Program-made: the position numbers and the translations under genes
Source: Spirodela intermedia
Taxonomy: Eukaryota > Streptophyta > Magnoliopsida > Alismatales > Araceae
Length of the DNA: 64,000 nt
Direction of reading: 5' to 3'
NCBI GenBank assembly: GCA_902729315.2
Contig: LR746264.1
Span: forward strand, 8,277,878-8,341,877
Part shown: positions 48,806 through 62,167 of the stretch, piece by piece
Numbering within the stretch: the first letter of the stretch is position 1
How the letters are laid out: each line of letters begins with the position of its first letter
Notes under the pieces: generated by a model
The model's input: the letters and a program-made list of their open reading frames with translations, nothing else
Databases searched by the model: none
Told to the model about the DNA's origin: nothing

Positions 48806-51414
48806 ATGGCTTTTTGTGCCCTAGTCTCCAAGAAGGCGCTGGGTTCTGCGCTTCGCAGTGGAGCGGCGGACCTTGGTTCAGGCCTGTGCCAGATCAGGAG
48901 GCTGCAGACATTCTCGCTCCCTGATCTCTCGTACGACTATGGCGCTCTGGAGCCGGCCATCAGCGGTGAGATCATGAAGATCCATCACCAGAAGCATCAC
49001 CAAGCCTACATCACCAACTACAACAAGGCACTGGAACAACTCGACGAAGCCATACAGAAGGGGGACACCTCCAAGGTGGTCGGGTTGCAGAGTGCGATAA
49101 AGTTTAATGGCGGCGGTGGGCATTTCTCTCCTTCACTCGATGATGTTCGTTTTTGCTGATGCCTATGCTTGATTGATATTTTTGGTATCCAGATTTCAGT
49201 GTCGATAATTCGTCATCGATTTTATTTTTTTGGATTTTGAAGCTGGTGTAGCTTTAATTAGAGTATCTTTTAACCGATTTCGTCGTTTCGCCTTTTTCGA
49301 CAGTCACCTCGATATCCACCTCGATATTTTCAGGTTTGTCGTTGGTGCCAAATGTTTAATCATTGAAATTATCATATTCCGAAATCATTCTCTGAGATGT
49401 CCACAAACTGATGATATCAAGAAGAGAACTCCATTAAGCATCGCCTAGAATAGGTCCATAGATTTGAAATTGATACCGCTCTCTCCCCCAGGTGGTAGTC
49501 AAATCATGACACTGCAGTTTAGAGGTACTTCAGAATGTTATTCAAGGAAAAACTCGACCTGTGGGAGACTGGAATTTCTGCTGGTCATGAAAATTTGTGT
49601 CAAGTGCAAATGTGGGGTAGGAGGATGCTGCCTGTCACCAAGTAGATCTTACATGTTTTTAACTTTGCCATTACAAACTCTGTCCATATGGTTCCCATCA
49701 CAAACGCCATCAAACATTGCCTTTCCATTAGCATCTTGACTGAAGATCGTTTGTTTTTAATGTCATCACCACGACTCACAGATTTGACATTTGGTCTTAT
49801 CGTAGGAAAAAGTTTTAATGATGTGTTTGTGCGTGCCTCCATTGATGACTTCTGGCTTGAAGAAATCCTCTATTCTGATGAGCATGGCTTCAAGTTTATA
49901 TTTTGGAGCAGTTTCAAACTTGACAGTTTATTAAATTGAAATACCGATGCTCAGGTCATATCAACCATTCAATATTCTGGAAAAACCTTGCCCCTACGAA
50001 TGTGAGTCTTACTTATCTTGAATGCTTAATTCTTTTCGTTTTATTGCTTCTTTCCTTTATCCTTCTCACGAGGGCCATTGTATTCTACTTTTTCTTTTGT
50101 TCTCATGGAAAAAATATTTCAGGAAGGAGGTGGTGAGCCTCCAAAGGGTGCACTTGGCTGGGCTATTGATGCAGATTTTGGTTCCTTCGAAGCACTTGTT
50201 CAAAAGATGAGTTCAGAAGGTGCAGCTCTTCAGGGTTCCGGATGGGTGGTGAGCCCTACAATCTAAAATATCACATACAGAATGTTGTTAGAAAACTTCA
50301 GGCCTTTAAGCCACTTCCTTTTCATGCTTTTTGTCTGTCTATACAATATTTACAGTGGCTTGCTCTGGACAAGGAGTTGAAGAAAGTTAGAATTGAAACT
50401 ACTGCAAACCAGGTAACCATCCTGTCACATCCATGGGAGCGCTCTGTCTTGGATGCCACCGTTTGGTGGATGGTGGCATAAATCATCCTCGTTTTGTGCA
50501 TGAAATTGTACTAATTTTTGAGAATTAGACCAATCGCGACTGATCTTAGTCCTTATCCCAGTAACGAGATGAAGAGACAGCCACCAGGGATGCAGTTTTT
50601 TTTACTATTTATTGTCGATGATCTGTTTTTCCCATTTCCTTAATCGTTTTGACAGAATGCATCACGGTATACGCTTGTGTTTTGGAAGAAAGATCTCGAT
50701 GTTTCTTTTCCACTTCTCTCCCCCATGGGGCTGCCATTTCTTTCTCAGATTCAACCAGCTTCAATCGTCCATGTCTTGTTGTTCTACTCTACCTGGTGAA
50801 AACTTTACAGGACCCCCTGGTGACAAAGGGGCTACATCTGGTTCCCCTATTGGGAATAGACGTATGGGAGCACGCTTACTATCTGCAGGTGAGTACACCT
50901 GGTCAACGACCCCTTTCCCTATTCTCTTCGGTTCCTGTAATGGCAATTATCTTATCTGCGTAATAAGGAATGATTACTCCTGAGAACCATATGGTCTAAA
51001 CATGCATATGACGCCGAAAATAGATCGAATTGATACCACTAGCAGAAGAAAATCTCCTGTTGAAATGAAGAGAAATGGTCTAACGGATGAGACTTGAGCT
51101 AGCTAAGTCCCCACATTTTGCATGCCTGATCAAGAAACCGTAGGGTGGGTTCGGGATTGATTAACGGATAAGATTTTGTTGGTCCTTAAATCTCCTTGAC
51201 TGCTGACGTGGCCACTATTGTTTTGCTGTTATTATTATTATTACTATTATTGTTGTTGTTATTGTTATTATTATTATTATTTTGGGTGTTCGTCTTCTCA
51301 CGGCGGGTGGAATGGGAGCAGTACAAGAACGTGAGACCCGACTACCTGAAGAACATATGGAAGGTGATCAACTGGAAGCACGCCAGCGACGCCTTCGACG
51401 GAGAGGCGGCTTGA
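48806..51414 (+). CDS. Manganese superoxide dismutase, mitochondrial
   Basis: Exons are 48806-49115, 49955-50001, 50123-50248, 50356-50412, 50811-50888 and 51322-51414; 711 nt, 236 residues, typical of plant MnSOD. Residues 1-33 are a mitochondrial presequence (Lys/Arg/Ala-rich, ending near IRRLQTF). The mature enzyme has [14 protein letters not shown] and all four metal ligands: His60 in KIHHQKHH, His108 in NHSIFW, and Asp197 and His201 in DVWEHAYY. It converts superoxide to hydrogen peroxide and oxygen in the matrix, and works as a homotetramer in plants. The reading frame would otherwise run past the first donor (G|GTGGGC at 49116); splicing restores GGGHINHS. Intron 5 carries a TTA/TTG trinucleotide repeat close to its acceptor. 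The gene is tail to tail with the alpha-galactosidase gene. Confidence 0.96.
51224..51282. repeat. (TTA/TTG)n trinucleotide repeat in MnSOD intron 5
   Basis: About 60 bp of TTA, TTG and CTA triplets ending about 40 bp before the last exon's acceptor. In one frame it reads as a leucine run, which is not part of the protein. Confidence 0.9.
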
Positions 51415-51582
51415 TGTCGTCGCCTTGTTGTTAGCCCCCCCGTGTACTTGGGATTTTGCTGCGACTGTCTGTTCCTGTCTGAGATCTCCCTGCTTTTCTT
51501 CTCGCTGTTCCTCGCCGGGTGGATGGCCTCTGGGATTATATAAAAGTCGTCGCAAGCCCATCAGGCCCCATGGACTGGAGTC

Positions 51583-51628
<46 letters not shown>

Positions 51629-51800
51629 CTCTCTCATTCAATCGCGCAAACCTGCGTGGCCCTCCCCCCCAACAATGACGCTGTACAACATCTCTCAACT
51701 TTGTGAAAGTCATATCAATCCCACTTTAACAAAACAGACCCATTGAACCAAAGTACACGGCCCGGGTTCTTCGCTAAGCACCACACACTGGCAGCTCCAA
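51415..51800. other. Shared 3' region of MnSOD and alpha-galactosidase genes
   Basis: 386 bp between convergent stop codons, with a (CT)n tract at 51587-51635. No canonical AATAAA was noticed. Confidence 0.6.
51587..51635. repeat. (CT)n microsatellite
   Basis: A nearly perfect CT run of about 48 bp in the 3' intergenic region. Confidence 0.95.
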
Positions 51801-54800
51801 TCAGGCCACAGAATATGAGACCTCGGGCGCCAGGACGAACACGCGGCAGTCGTGGGCGTCAACTCGAGCTTCAAAGCTCTCGACCGCGTTCTCCTCAATG
51901 ACTTCGTGCTGCCAGGTGAAATGGGTTAGAAGACATTTTCGTGGCATAATACGATCAACTCCTCGTGCCCATGTTCTTAAGAGACTGCATCGGATTGGAC
52001 CGCAGAGGGCCTCCTCACCTTCCACAGATCTCTCACCGAAGAGCTTGTGGACGTGTGGAGACCAAGCGTTTCCCACCTGGCCGTAATGGAGACGACAGAG
52101 GAACACCTGTTCCACAGAGCGACCGCCAGCCTGCCTCCGGACAGAGGGCCCGCCCACACCTGGTATTGCATTAAGTCAACGCCCGTTGACCATCGACTGA
52201 TGGAAAAGAAGGTGCGGCGATACACTCGGAGATAGAAGCTGTCGAGAAGAAATGTACTAAAAAAAAAACTGGGTTCTCTCCAGGGAACAGATCTGTGAAA
52301 GAGTTGACCCTCTTTCTTTCCAGAATCATGGAAAACATAATTGGTTCAGTTAGAAGCTCGAATGAGGAAACCAACTTGCCCTTGAATAATCAACAAAAGA
52401 AGAAAGAGTTTCCCACATGTAAGGATTTGATTGTGTGAGTTTGGGGGAGACCCGTCATCTAAAGATTTCTTAAGAAGTTGACTTTCTACGTGTGATGCAA
52501 ACAAGCTAAGTCAGATATTTATAATCAGTACTAGAGATTTGCAAACCATGGTTGACTAGCAATGTGCATGCCCTAGATTCCGGTTAAAAAAATATATGCT
52601 ATACAGAAATTACAAGATAGACGCAGAAGTAAGAACCTGCTCGCATCCATTTTCTCCCGAGACAGAAACTTTCCTTCCTTGGATGCCAAGAGGATCTGAA
52701 AGACAGATGCAAGAAGAGGCGGGTCAAACAATTTGACTTTAATACTTCCAAAGAACCAAGGCCGCAACAGCCGGTAAAATAAATCCCAAAGAAGTCTAGA
52801 TCACAGGTCATGCATAGTAACGTGTTTTTCCCTTGAGGAATTTTCCAAGGGGCTCATATCATCCTTCCTTGAGTAGGTACGTCAAAGGGTTTTGGTCGCT
52901 TTCTTGAGTAAGCCAAGATGAACTTCTCCAGCAAAGGATAATAAAATTTCCAGGAATGGTACCTTCTCCTGTTGCATGATCTCTTCAATACTTTAAGTAT
53001 ATTGACTGTGAGGTGTGTGTCCGATGTAATGAATTATTACTATTTCTGCTAGTCAAGCATATGATGGCTCATTTTATTATTTATTTTTTAAAAGGAAATT
53101 TGATGATACCAGAATTTGTAAAATAAAAAAAATAAAAATGCACCTATGCCTAGACTCTCCCGAGGCTATCCCACACAGACCCAGTTGACCAGAACGGCTG
53201 AACCAATAAACCACGCCCCAATAAAGTTTGCAGGTCAGCATTCAATCCTTTGAATGATGAGAAATAGTTCCCGCTGTTAACTTCATATAAGCTGTGTTTA
53301 TGACAATGAATATGCGCATGTATAGATCCTAGTTGCTTATTTCGGAGTGAAACATCTCTGAATTCAGAGGACATTCTATAAATGTGCTCATAAAACTGAT
53401 TCTACAATCCAAAGTCTTGACACAAAATGGTGTTTTCTACCAAAGCTTTCGAAGTACATCCATGACAGAAAAAAGAAAAAAAAAAAAAGCAGATATGCTG
53501 TGGAAACAGAAGAATACTACCTTGATTCACAGCAATAACCTCCTCGTTGCTTAAGATCTCCAGCGTCTCAGTTGTCATGTTTCGTACATCACAACCAATC
53601 AAAAGCGGAGCCTAAAAATAGCAGACGAAAGATGATGAAGAGGATTGGTTCAGATAAATAAGATGATGTAGCACAGTTATGACGTCTCCTCAGATATTGC
53701 TACTCAAAAATTCAAGATCGGGGGAAGAAAGAATGCAAAAAGTGGACGCTTAGTAGTCAATTAGATATTTGGGATTTTTCCACTTTTTAATATGTAATTA
53801 CAACTCTACCTTCAGATACCCTTCTCCGGGGTATAGACAACAGAGAATATGAAATAAAATTTGCATCATCAAGATAGTTTTTTCAGGCACTTTGGCTGAT
53901 TATGGATAGTTCTGTTAATTATGGTATACCAATGACACTTTAAATATTAAAATGGCTAGAAAAACCCATACATTAATAGATGATTCACGCATCGGGTATT
54001 CAAGACAAACATTCTAGCATCACCTTCATCAAAGCCCAGATGCTGAAATGCGCACGATACTCCTGGTGAGTCATACCTCCATTGCCAACTTCTAACATAT
54101 CAGGGTCTATTAAGAAGATAGAACGGTGCACTGTGAGTGTAGTGCTGAATTTTCTCCACATGATAGGCATAAAATCCAATAGTTATAATTGAATGCACGT
54201 CGTTGGTCAAATTTATCACCATTCCATCCTCCCGGCCCAGCATATGATGCCCACTTGTCATTGAGGTCAGCAATAGTCGTCATGCTAAAGGAGACAAAAA
54301 GGTTATACATAATTCAGATTGGGGTAAAGAATATTGAATCAGAGGAAGGCAAACAGAAAAACTTCCGACCTCACCCAGGAATCATTAATGTCATCTGTTG
54401 TACGCCAACTATTTCCAACCTTTCCGGCCCATAACGCTGGTTCATCAACACCCCTATCAAACGGATTTACCAGTATGAGATTTGCTTCATTGATATATAC
54501 CTTTCCAATAGATTCACAGGTTACCATTCACAGAGTGAGTAGAAAATGGCTCTTCCAGTTGCATTCAGTGCATCACGCATTGGGGGATATCTGAAATGAA
54601 AAAACTCGATTCAGGAGGACGATGAACAGAACAAGATTCGAGAGAGAGAGAACATAAAATGAGGTCACACCTTTCTTCCGGTTTGATCCCCAAATTGAAG
54701 CAGTTATCATATTTTATATAGTCAACACCCTGAATATATATAGTTACACAGAAAAAAAAATGGTTAACACTGCGGAAAAAATGCAGAGAAGGTGATCATA

Positions 54801-56873
54801 GTTTTGCATTAATTAATATCAAACACTTGTTTCAATCCAAATCCGGAAACTACACAAACGTTTCTAGAGAGGATTGTACACTTTCAGATCCTACATCTCT
54901 GATTTACTGTGTGTAGACATACCCAAGATGCAAAAAGCTCTGCATCATTCTGCTCATGGAAGAGGGATCCAGGGCGCACTTGGCATGTAAAGGCCCTGTC
55001 AGTTGCACTTGACTCAGAAAGAATTTAAAAGGCAGAAGGCAATTCTATCGCAAATTATATCTAGATCCGCATGCAATTTTTTCAGATTGTGATTCAAAGT
55101 TCTCAGTCATGATGGCTTCAAATTTCGTACCCAGCATCAGAGTAAATACCAAGCTTCAGGCCCTTTTCATGTATGTAGTCTGCAAGTGCTTTGATTCCGG
55201 AAGGAAACGTCCTTGGGTCAGCCACCAAATTACCCTACAAAGGCAGATACAATATTCAAAACTTGAGGTTAGTACTCCTATTTCATACTAATGACAGAAA
55301 AAGAATCACAACTGCATTAGCATCAACAAATGGCTCCCTCAATCTCCACATTTTCCCTAACCCCTCAAAAGGGAAAAAAAACTCCCTAACCCTTAATAGT
55401 ATTTTCTAGTAAATTATGACTGAAACTTGCACTTATCTAAAAAAATTTATTCAATTAGCAATGAGAACGACTGCTGAAGAAATTGTTGAAGCCTTTTCGT
55501 ATCATCTTTCCACAGTAACACTCCCGTTCTTGCATTTAGACCAAAAGGAAAATCTCCTTAAATATGGAAACATCATCTAGAATATTTCAACATCGTCCAG
55601 TATGGGAGATTTCCTCGAAAGGTTTATAATGATAAAAATGACGCCAGATGAAATATTCTATCAACGTCCTAAAAAAGAAAAAGAGTTTCAACATACCTTC
55701 ATATCTCGCGAAGGAGCTGACCAACAATCGTCTGCAATAAAAATGGAAATATGAGAAACAAAAGAACAATGTGCAAATAAGACAAATGAAGGCTTCTTCA
55801 AGTCACCTATATTTACATAGACGTAACCCAAGGCAGCAAGTCCTGTAGAGATGAGTGAATCAGCTGTAATACAGGAAGGCAACCATATTACCAAACAGAA
55901 ACACAAAGGATTACCCATCAGCTGAGATGGGCGGGTCGGCTGCAATAGAGAGAGTATAACCACCATCAGAAAAATATATATATAAACATCGGATAACATC
56001 AAATAAAGTCCACAACAGAAGACGTTTTATGGGTATGTCGTTGAAGACTGCACAAATACCTGAGATTATCTGAATGTGCGAGAAAAATTCGCAGGTAAAA
56101 TTGGGATTAATCCCATCTGGATGTGATTAATGCATTTGAAGGCCCGTCCTGTCCGGAACCATTGGGGACAAAATAGCACTGGATAACATTGACGGTGGAA
56201 CATGATCCCAAGCAAAGGGGATCGAGGCTTCTACTAAACTAACGCGCTAACTTGGCTCTATGGAATGAGGCAAGTATGACCAGTGAGTTGGGGTAATGTG
56301 ACAATGAAGCATACCTGTATCTTTAATGACCGTTTCACTGATATTGCATGCAAAGAAGTTCCAGCTATTCCATCTGCACCAGAAAATAAGGGAAAGAACA
56401 ATGAATATTTAAAATCAATAAAATTATGTCATACAGAACAAGGAAACAATTAAAAAAAAAATTAAAGGAATGACTGTCTCCTATGAACGTGAAATATCCA
56501 CAAATGCACCAATTAATAAACAAGGTAATACAATTTTTTTATAAAACGTACGGCAGGCGAGGTCATCAGAAATCCCGCAAGCTGCAGACACGTGGACACC
56601 GTAAAACTTCGCGCTAACAATTGCCGAGGAGAGTATCAAATCAGGTTGGTAGGGAGGAGGAGGCTAATTATACCCCATCTGAGGAGTGCGACCGAGGCCG
56701 TTGTTGAGCTGAAGCCTCCCGTAGTTGGACGTGTCGAAAATGTGCTCCGGGGATCTCCAAATATCTCCATCCAGAATCGGAGGACCCATCCTCGCGGCCA
56801 CCCCCGAGAGCAGGGCCGAGAAGAAACAGAGGACGGCGACGAATCCCCACAAAAACATCTTACCGGACACCAT
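51801..56873 (-). CDS. Alpha-galactosidase, GH27 (AGAL3-like)
   Basis: Fifteen minus-strand exons: 56873-56674, 56373-56315, 55863-55807, 55731-55697, 55234-55131, 54995-54923, 54729-54671, 54590-54525, 54453-54370, 54284-54220, 54106-54024, 53611-53521, 52695-52637, 52159-52019 and 51908-51801; 1284 nt, 427 residues. A signal peptide (about 1-27) is followed by the GH27 barrel starting [16 protein letters not shown]. The nucleophile is Asp184 in KYDNC and the acid/base is Asp239 in [29 protein letters not shown] and the C-terminal beta-sandwich with [18 protein letters not shown] complete the fold. The enzyme releases terminal alpha-1,6-galactose from raffinose-type sugars and wall galactomannan in the apoplast or vacuole. 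Sequence blocks ([20 protein letters not shown]) are closest to Arabidopsis AGAL3 as remembered. The exon 9 donor is placed after WV (GTGAG|GTCGG) so that the frame continues as [10 protein letters not shown]. No defect is seen. Confidence 0.95.
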
Positions 56874-58584
56874 CTTCCTCCTCTCCTCCGTGCGTGATCC
56901 TCAGATCAGGAGAAGAGCGGTATATCGACCTCCTGTTCCTCCTGCTCCTCCTCCCCCACCTCCTCTCCCCCACTCACCTCCCCGCCCCGCCCCCGGCGAT
57001 CCCTCTTCCTCTCTCCGTTGCTACCACGGGGCCATTACAGACCAGAGGTGCCACCTCGCTAGTTACCAGTCGGGGGAGAAGAACCACGTTCAGAAAGGAG
57101 AGACGACCGGATACCATCCGATTGGGGAGGAGACACTCATCTAACGATCAGGATTGGACTTCCTTGGTGTACCCTGGTTCACAATTGGGATGCTCTGTTC
57201 GTGGAATATTCTCTTGGTTATTAATAAATGTTTATTTATTATCTGCACTGGGCTGGATATTCCGGTCGATGGGCCCAGTTAACCCAATCTCAGTCGGCCC
57301 ATGTTCTAACATTGGGCCCATTATAAAAGCTCGTTAAATATCGGCCCCACGCGACGTCTGGGACTTTGTCAACACATAGGCCCAGTTAAACCTTTCTTTT
57401 TTGTAGCGGGATCGGTTGGAAATGTGGGGCCCACGAAAAAGATAAAATAGCCAAATAATTTTCTGTACGGTCACCATGTGGCCACCGGTCGGCGTCATTT
57501 GGTCCCCTGCTAAGGCGGCTCACCGCCGTCGGATGGAGGACGGGCGGCTGCTGGCCGTGGGGCCCACCCTTTGGTTCTACTAGATGGCCGTTTATGAAGA
57601 AACTTTCACACAAATGAGGTGGTAATCGACGACTAATCACTTATAATGCGTATTTGTGGTGGCCAGAATGTCCGGCGGGCTGTTTTTCTTTTCAGGTCTC
57701 GTCGTGTACTGGATTCAGTCAGTGTCCACGTGGACTGATATCGTTGCTTCTGGGCCCCACTCGACGGCCTGGAAGAGAATATTTCGTCGGGTTAACAAAC
57801 GCCGTGAGAATATGACGTCAAAACTACTCCCCCCCTGGGGCCGACGCGTCAGCGTTGCCGTTAGGGGGCGATGCCTGGTGCTGCACTATTTACCTCCGAA
57901 AAGCCCGCCATCTCCTCTCTCAGCTCGGTTTTTGTCGACTTGCTCCTCCTCTCCGGCCTTCTTTCTCCTCGAGCTTATCGCAGATGGTTCCCCCTGCAAC
58001 CAAGCGAGGACGGAAATCCTTCAAGTTCAGAGCCGCTTCTCCCTGCGCTGACGTCCTCCTCCCCCCTATCTTCTGAAACATCCTATTCGAGGGCTATCTC
58101 CCCCACCCATCAAGAGCCCACCCCGCCGCCGGGATTCCGAAGGGAAGAATAGACAAGTACGCTTCTCCTTCTTCCCCCCCTCTCGCTTTCTCGCCGTCTG
58201 AGGGAGGCACACCCCCTCCGTCTCCGGATAATTGCCGTGCGACCACCTGTCCACAGCCCATGTTAGCTGATCGGTTTGGTTTCTCGCGGGAGTCTGTCCT
58301 GGATATGGCGTGGACTATGCTGAGAATCGACTACTCGAGACTCTTCTGGGTCATGTTCGGTGTCTTCTCCTACGAGAATCACGAAGGGAAACCGCGGATC
58401 TAGCTGGAGAGGAAAGACCTCCCCCTGATCCCCCCCGGTTCTTCCGATTCTCGTTTCTTGTCCGAACTCATACCTCTCCCTCTTCTTCTCTTCTGCAACT
58501 GCATCTCGCCTTGTTTGAAGAGAGAGCTTCTGTCTTGCGGCGTCTGGGAGTTTGGGAGTGGGGGGAATCCTTGATCTTGGAGCC
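56874..58584. promoter_or_regulatory. Divergent intergenic region (alpha-galactosidase and WNK genes)
   Basis: 1.7 kb between divergent start codons, GC-rich and pyrimidine-rich near both ends. The 5' UTR of the WNK gene probably fills part of 58.0-58.58 kb. Several short frames overlap on both strands without resemblance to known proteins. Confidence 0.55.
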
Positions 58585-61374
58585 ATGTCAGAGGGGAGGC
58601 GGCGAGAGCGGCCCGTCAGCAGCCGGTGCCAGAACTCGGAGGATTACGGCGAGTACGGCGAGTACGCCGAGACCGATCCCACTGGGCGATACGGAAGAGT
58701 AAGTTCTTAATCCCTCCCGCCCCCCCTCTCTTTTTCTCATCCTTTTTCTTCATCTCTTCTGATCTTATCGAATTATCGCCAGCGATCTCTCGCTCGTTTA
58801 TCGGCGAAATAATCCCGTTTTCTGGTTACGAAAGAAGAGAGAGAGAGAGGAGGGAGAGACGTCGACATTTCTTAAGTTCAATAATTGCAGATCGCTCAAT
58901 TAAATATATTATCTTGTCATCGTTGTTCATCGCTCGCATCTTCGACGAGTTCGTGGGGATTCCTCCGCGGGTGGGTTGACTTCCCGTTCGAGATATGGGG
59001 GGAACGGCGTTGCGAGGCTTTCATCGCATGCATGATCTGATAGCTTTCAATTAAGTCGATGAGAGTTTGATACGGATCCGGGTTCGAAGATCTGACTTTG
59101 ATTCTCCCCCCCTTCTCTGATCCCTAAGTTCGACGAGATGCTGGGGAAGGGAGCGATGAAGACCGTGTATCCTTGAGCAAAACCTCTCGCCATAGCTCGT
59201 TGTCGTTTCTTACCAGTATTCGATACGATCTTCGTGAAATGGTGGTCGCCTTGACGGAGGAACCTGCAGCTACCGAGCCTTCGACGAGGTGGACGGCGTA
59301 GAGGTGGCATGGAACCAGGCGAAGATCTACGACGTGATGCGGTCACCGGAGGCGCTGCAGCGGCTCTACTCGGAGGTGCACCTCCTTAGCACCCTCCACC
59401 ATGACTCCATCATCAGCTTCCACACCTCCTGGGTCGACGGCGGCAAGAGAACCTTCAACTTCATCACGGAGATGTTCACCTCCGGGACCCTCAGGGAGTA
59501 AGATCCCCGCCCTCCGCCCCCCCCCCCTGGAGTTCATGATTGCAGATTGACCGGGAAGAACTTTTGCCCAGGTACCGGCAGAGATACAGGCGCGTTGACA
59601 TCCGAGCCGTGAAGAACTGGGCCCGGCAAATCCTTCATGGCCTCGTTTACCTCCACGGTCACGATCCCCCGGTGATCCACAGGGATCTCAAGTGCGACAA
59701 CATCTTCGTCAACGGCCATCTCGGGCAAGTCAAGATTGGCGACCTCGGGCTCGCGGCGATTCTCCGTGGTTCTCAGGCGGCCCACAGTGTCATAGGTAAT
59801 TATATCTCTCTCTCTCTCTCTCCTCAATGGAATTATTTATGGAAGTGAAGTTCGTCTTCTCTTCTGCACCAGGCACGCCAGAATTCATGGCGCCGGAGCT
59901 GTACGACGAGGTGTACAACGAGCTGGTGGACATATACTCCTTCGGGATGTGCGTCCTGGAGATGCTCACCGGCGAGTATCCCTACAACGAGTGCTCAAAC
60001 CCTGCACAGATCTACCGGAAAGTCACCCTGGTAGCCTCTCGTCGCCGTCTTCCTTCGTTGGAGATGTCGCTTCCGGCAACGTTGATATCCATCCTCTTGT
60101 TGACAGGGGAAGCTGCCCGATTCGTTCTACAGAGTAAAAGATCCAGAAGCCCGCCGATTCATCGGGAGGTGCCTGGAGCACGATGCTTCGAAGAGGTCGC
60201 CGGCGAAAGAGCTACTTCTGGACCCTTTTCTTCTCTTTCTGCACGGCTCCGACCCCCCGGCGATGTTGATTAGTGGCAACACCAGACATAGCTGCAGCCA
60301 ACCGCGCTCATCGCAGCGAGCGAAACAGAGCCCTGACATGAAGATAACCGGGAAGATCAACTCTGAGGGCGATACCATAATTCTCAAAGTACAGATCACG
60401 GACAAACAAGGTAACGTCGCGTGCTGTTACGATAATTAAATCCTCCGGTTGAAGTGGATGATGATCCGTCTCCACTCGTCGCGGGGGCTAATATTTACGA
60501 TGAACAGGCGAAGCTCAGAACATCTACTTCCCCTTCGATGTCGTCAGCGACTCCCCCATGGACGTCGCAACCGAGATGGTGAGGGAGCTGGAGATAACCT
60601 ACCGTGACCCCTCCCAGATTGCCGAGATGATAGCTCGGGAGGTCTCAGCTCTGGTGCCCGACTGGAAGGACCCGGAAACCGGAGAAGGGCAACAGCAAAG
60701 CTATGTCTACGGAGACGAAGACGACAGCCACCCTTTCCACGAACTCTCCTCGTCCACATCCACGCAGGGTTCCATGTCCTATAGTCTCCCTTCTCACCAT
60801 ACCGGGGTTCCTCAGCCTCTGTGGACGAAAGGTATCGCCGGTATAATCTCCAGAATGGTACCTAGTAGCGAAGGAAGAGATCTAAAGTCTCTGGTTCTAT
60901 GTTACAGATTTTGAAGACGACGATGACGACGACGACGACGATGCAAGTTCTCGCTCCTCAACGAACTCTGGCAGGTACTCGTTCGAGAACTGGATCTCCA
61001 GCATGGTGCCGGAGACCGAGCTGGAGTCCCAGGGAAGGGAACCCCCACTCCACCGAGCTACGCGATTCTGCCCCGAAGAAGTCCCCAGACTTGATCACTG
61101 CGCCGTGAAGAAACGCGACCCGTGGCCGGAGTCGCCACGAGGGTCCGGGCGGTGCGGCAAGGAGCCCGAGCCACGGCGGCTGGCGAGGAACCGCTCTCTG
61201 GTAGACATGCGCAGCCAGCTTCTGCACCGGGCGCTGGTGGAGGAGGTCAACAAGCGGATGTTCAAGACGGTCGGCTCCGTGGAGAACATCGGGTTCCAGA
61301 CTCCGGGGGAGATCTCCCACAAAGGCACCTCCAGATGCGGCAGGAATTCGGGGCTCACGTGGGGAAGGGGATGA
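58585..61374 (+). CDS. WNK (with-no-lysine) serine/threonine kinase
   Basis: Eight exons: 58585-58698, 59129-59166, 59270-59497, 59572-59795, 59873-60030, 60107-60410, 60508-60831 and 60908-61374; 1857 nt, 618 residues. The kinase domain starts after DPTGRYGR. The usual beta-3 lysine is replaced by Asn66 (VEVAWNQ) and the catalytic lysine is Lys49 in GKGAMKTVY, the WNK hallmark. HRDLKCDN (163-170), the DLG variant of DFG (184-186), GTPEFMAPE and [16 protein letters not shown] follow. Residues about 332-400 form the OSR1-like CCT1 domain ([29 protein letters not shown]). An acidic run of nine Asp (from about 467) and a coiled C-terminal segment ([18 protein letters not shown]) follow. Plant WNKs act in flowering time, ion and osmotic signalling. 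The start gives the short acidic N-terminus normal for plant WNKs. Confidence 0.95.
59806..59822. repeat. Short (CT)n tract in WNK intron 4
   Basis: About 16 bp of CT just after the donor of intron 4. Confidence 0.85.
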
Positions 61375-61786
61375 GCTCATCTTCTCGCAAAATACACGCT
61401 ATAGGCTCCCCAGTACAGAAGTTAGGGTTTCGAGTTTCTTCCCGTCGGTGTTTAGAGGTAAAAGAAGCCTCCCCAACGGAGTTGCGCCCATAGGCTGAAA
61501 TCTTCAAAGCCTCTAAAATGGGCCTGGTCGCAACCTCCTGCTTTCCTCCCGTGAGCGCTGCAGTCTCTTTCCCCACGATGACGTGTACTGGCCCATTAAT
61601 CATCGTGCCAAGCGTTGACTTTCTTCCACACGGGCGGTCGCACGTAGTAATCTCCGCTCAAGGTGACTGGCCAGCAGTGAGTCTGGGCCAGGATCTTTTA
61701 ACTGCAACGCTACTTCGTCACTCCTCAACCCTACGCGTAGTAGCCTTCCAGTGGGGGCTATCTCTACTCCCGGGGCTTGTTCTATG

Positions 61787-61787
<1 letters not shown>

Positions 61788-61820
<33 letters not shown>

Positions 61821-61878
61821 CCCCCTCTCTCTCTATCTCTCTCTATCACTCCCTCTCCCTCTCCCTCTCTCCCTCGCC

Positions 61879-61913
<35 letters not shown>

Positions 61914-61915
61914 AG
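61788..61915. repeat. (CT)n / CCT tract
   Basis: About 128 bp of CT-rich low-complexity DNA downstream of the WNK gene. Confidence 0.95.
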
Positions 61916-62133
61916 TAAATAGATATATACATATATACAGGTATGAACGTCCACCGCGGTGAGAGATTGGAACAGTAGAAACGCCATCAATTGTGTACCT
62001 TGAGATCTCGGGCGGAAGACCAAAGATCGCCCCTTTCTTAACCTATCTCACCGATACGTGGACCAGTAAAGTTCAACCTATCTTTGACCAAATATACCGA
62101 GTCAAATTAGTGTTCAAGGAACCCCTTTCTTAA

Positions 62134-62134
62134 C

Positions 62135-62165
<31 letters not shown>

Positions 62166-62167
62166 TC
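62134..62167. repeat. (CT)n microsatellite
   Basis: A CT run of about 30 bp. Confidence 0.95.

Noticed and set aside
51196-51414. 72-codon frame with a leucine run ending in the MnSOD C-terminus
   Set aside because: Only the last 30 codons are real (exon 6); the leucine run is the intronic TTA/TTG repeat before the acceptor.
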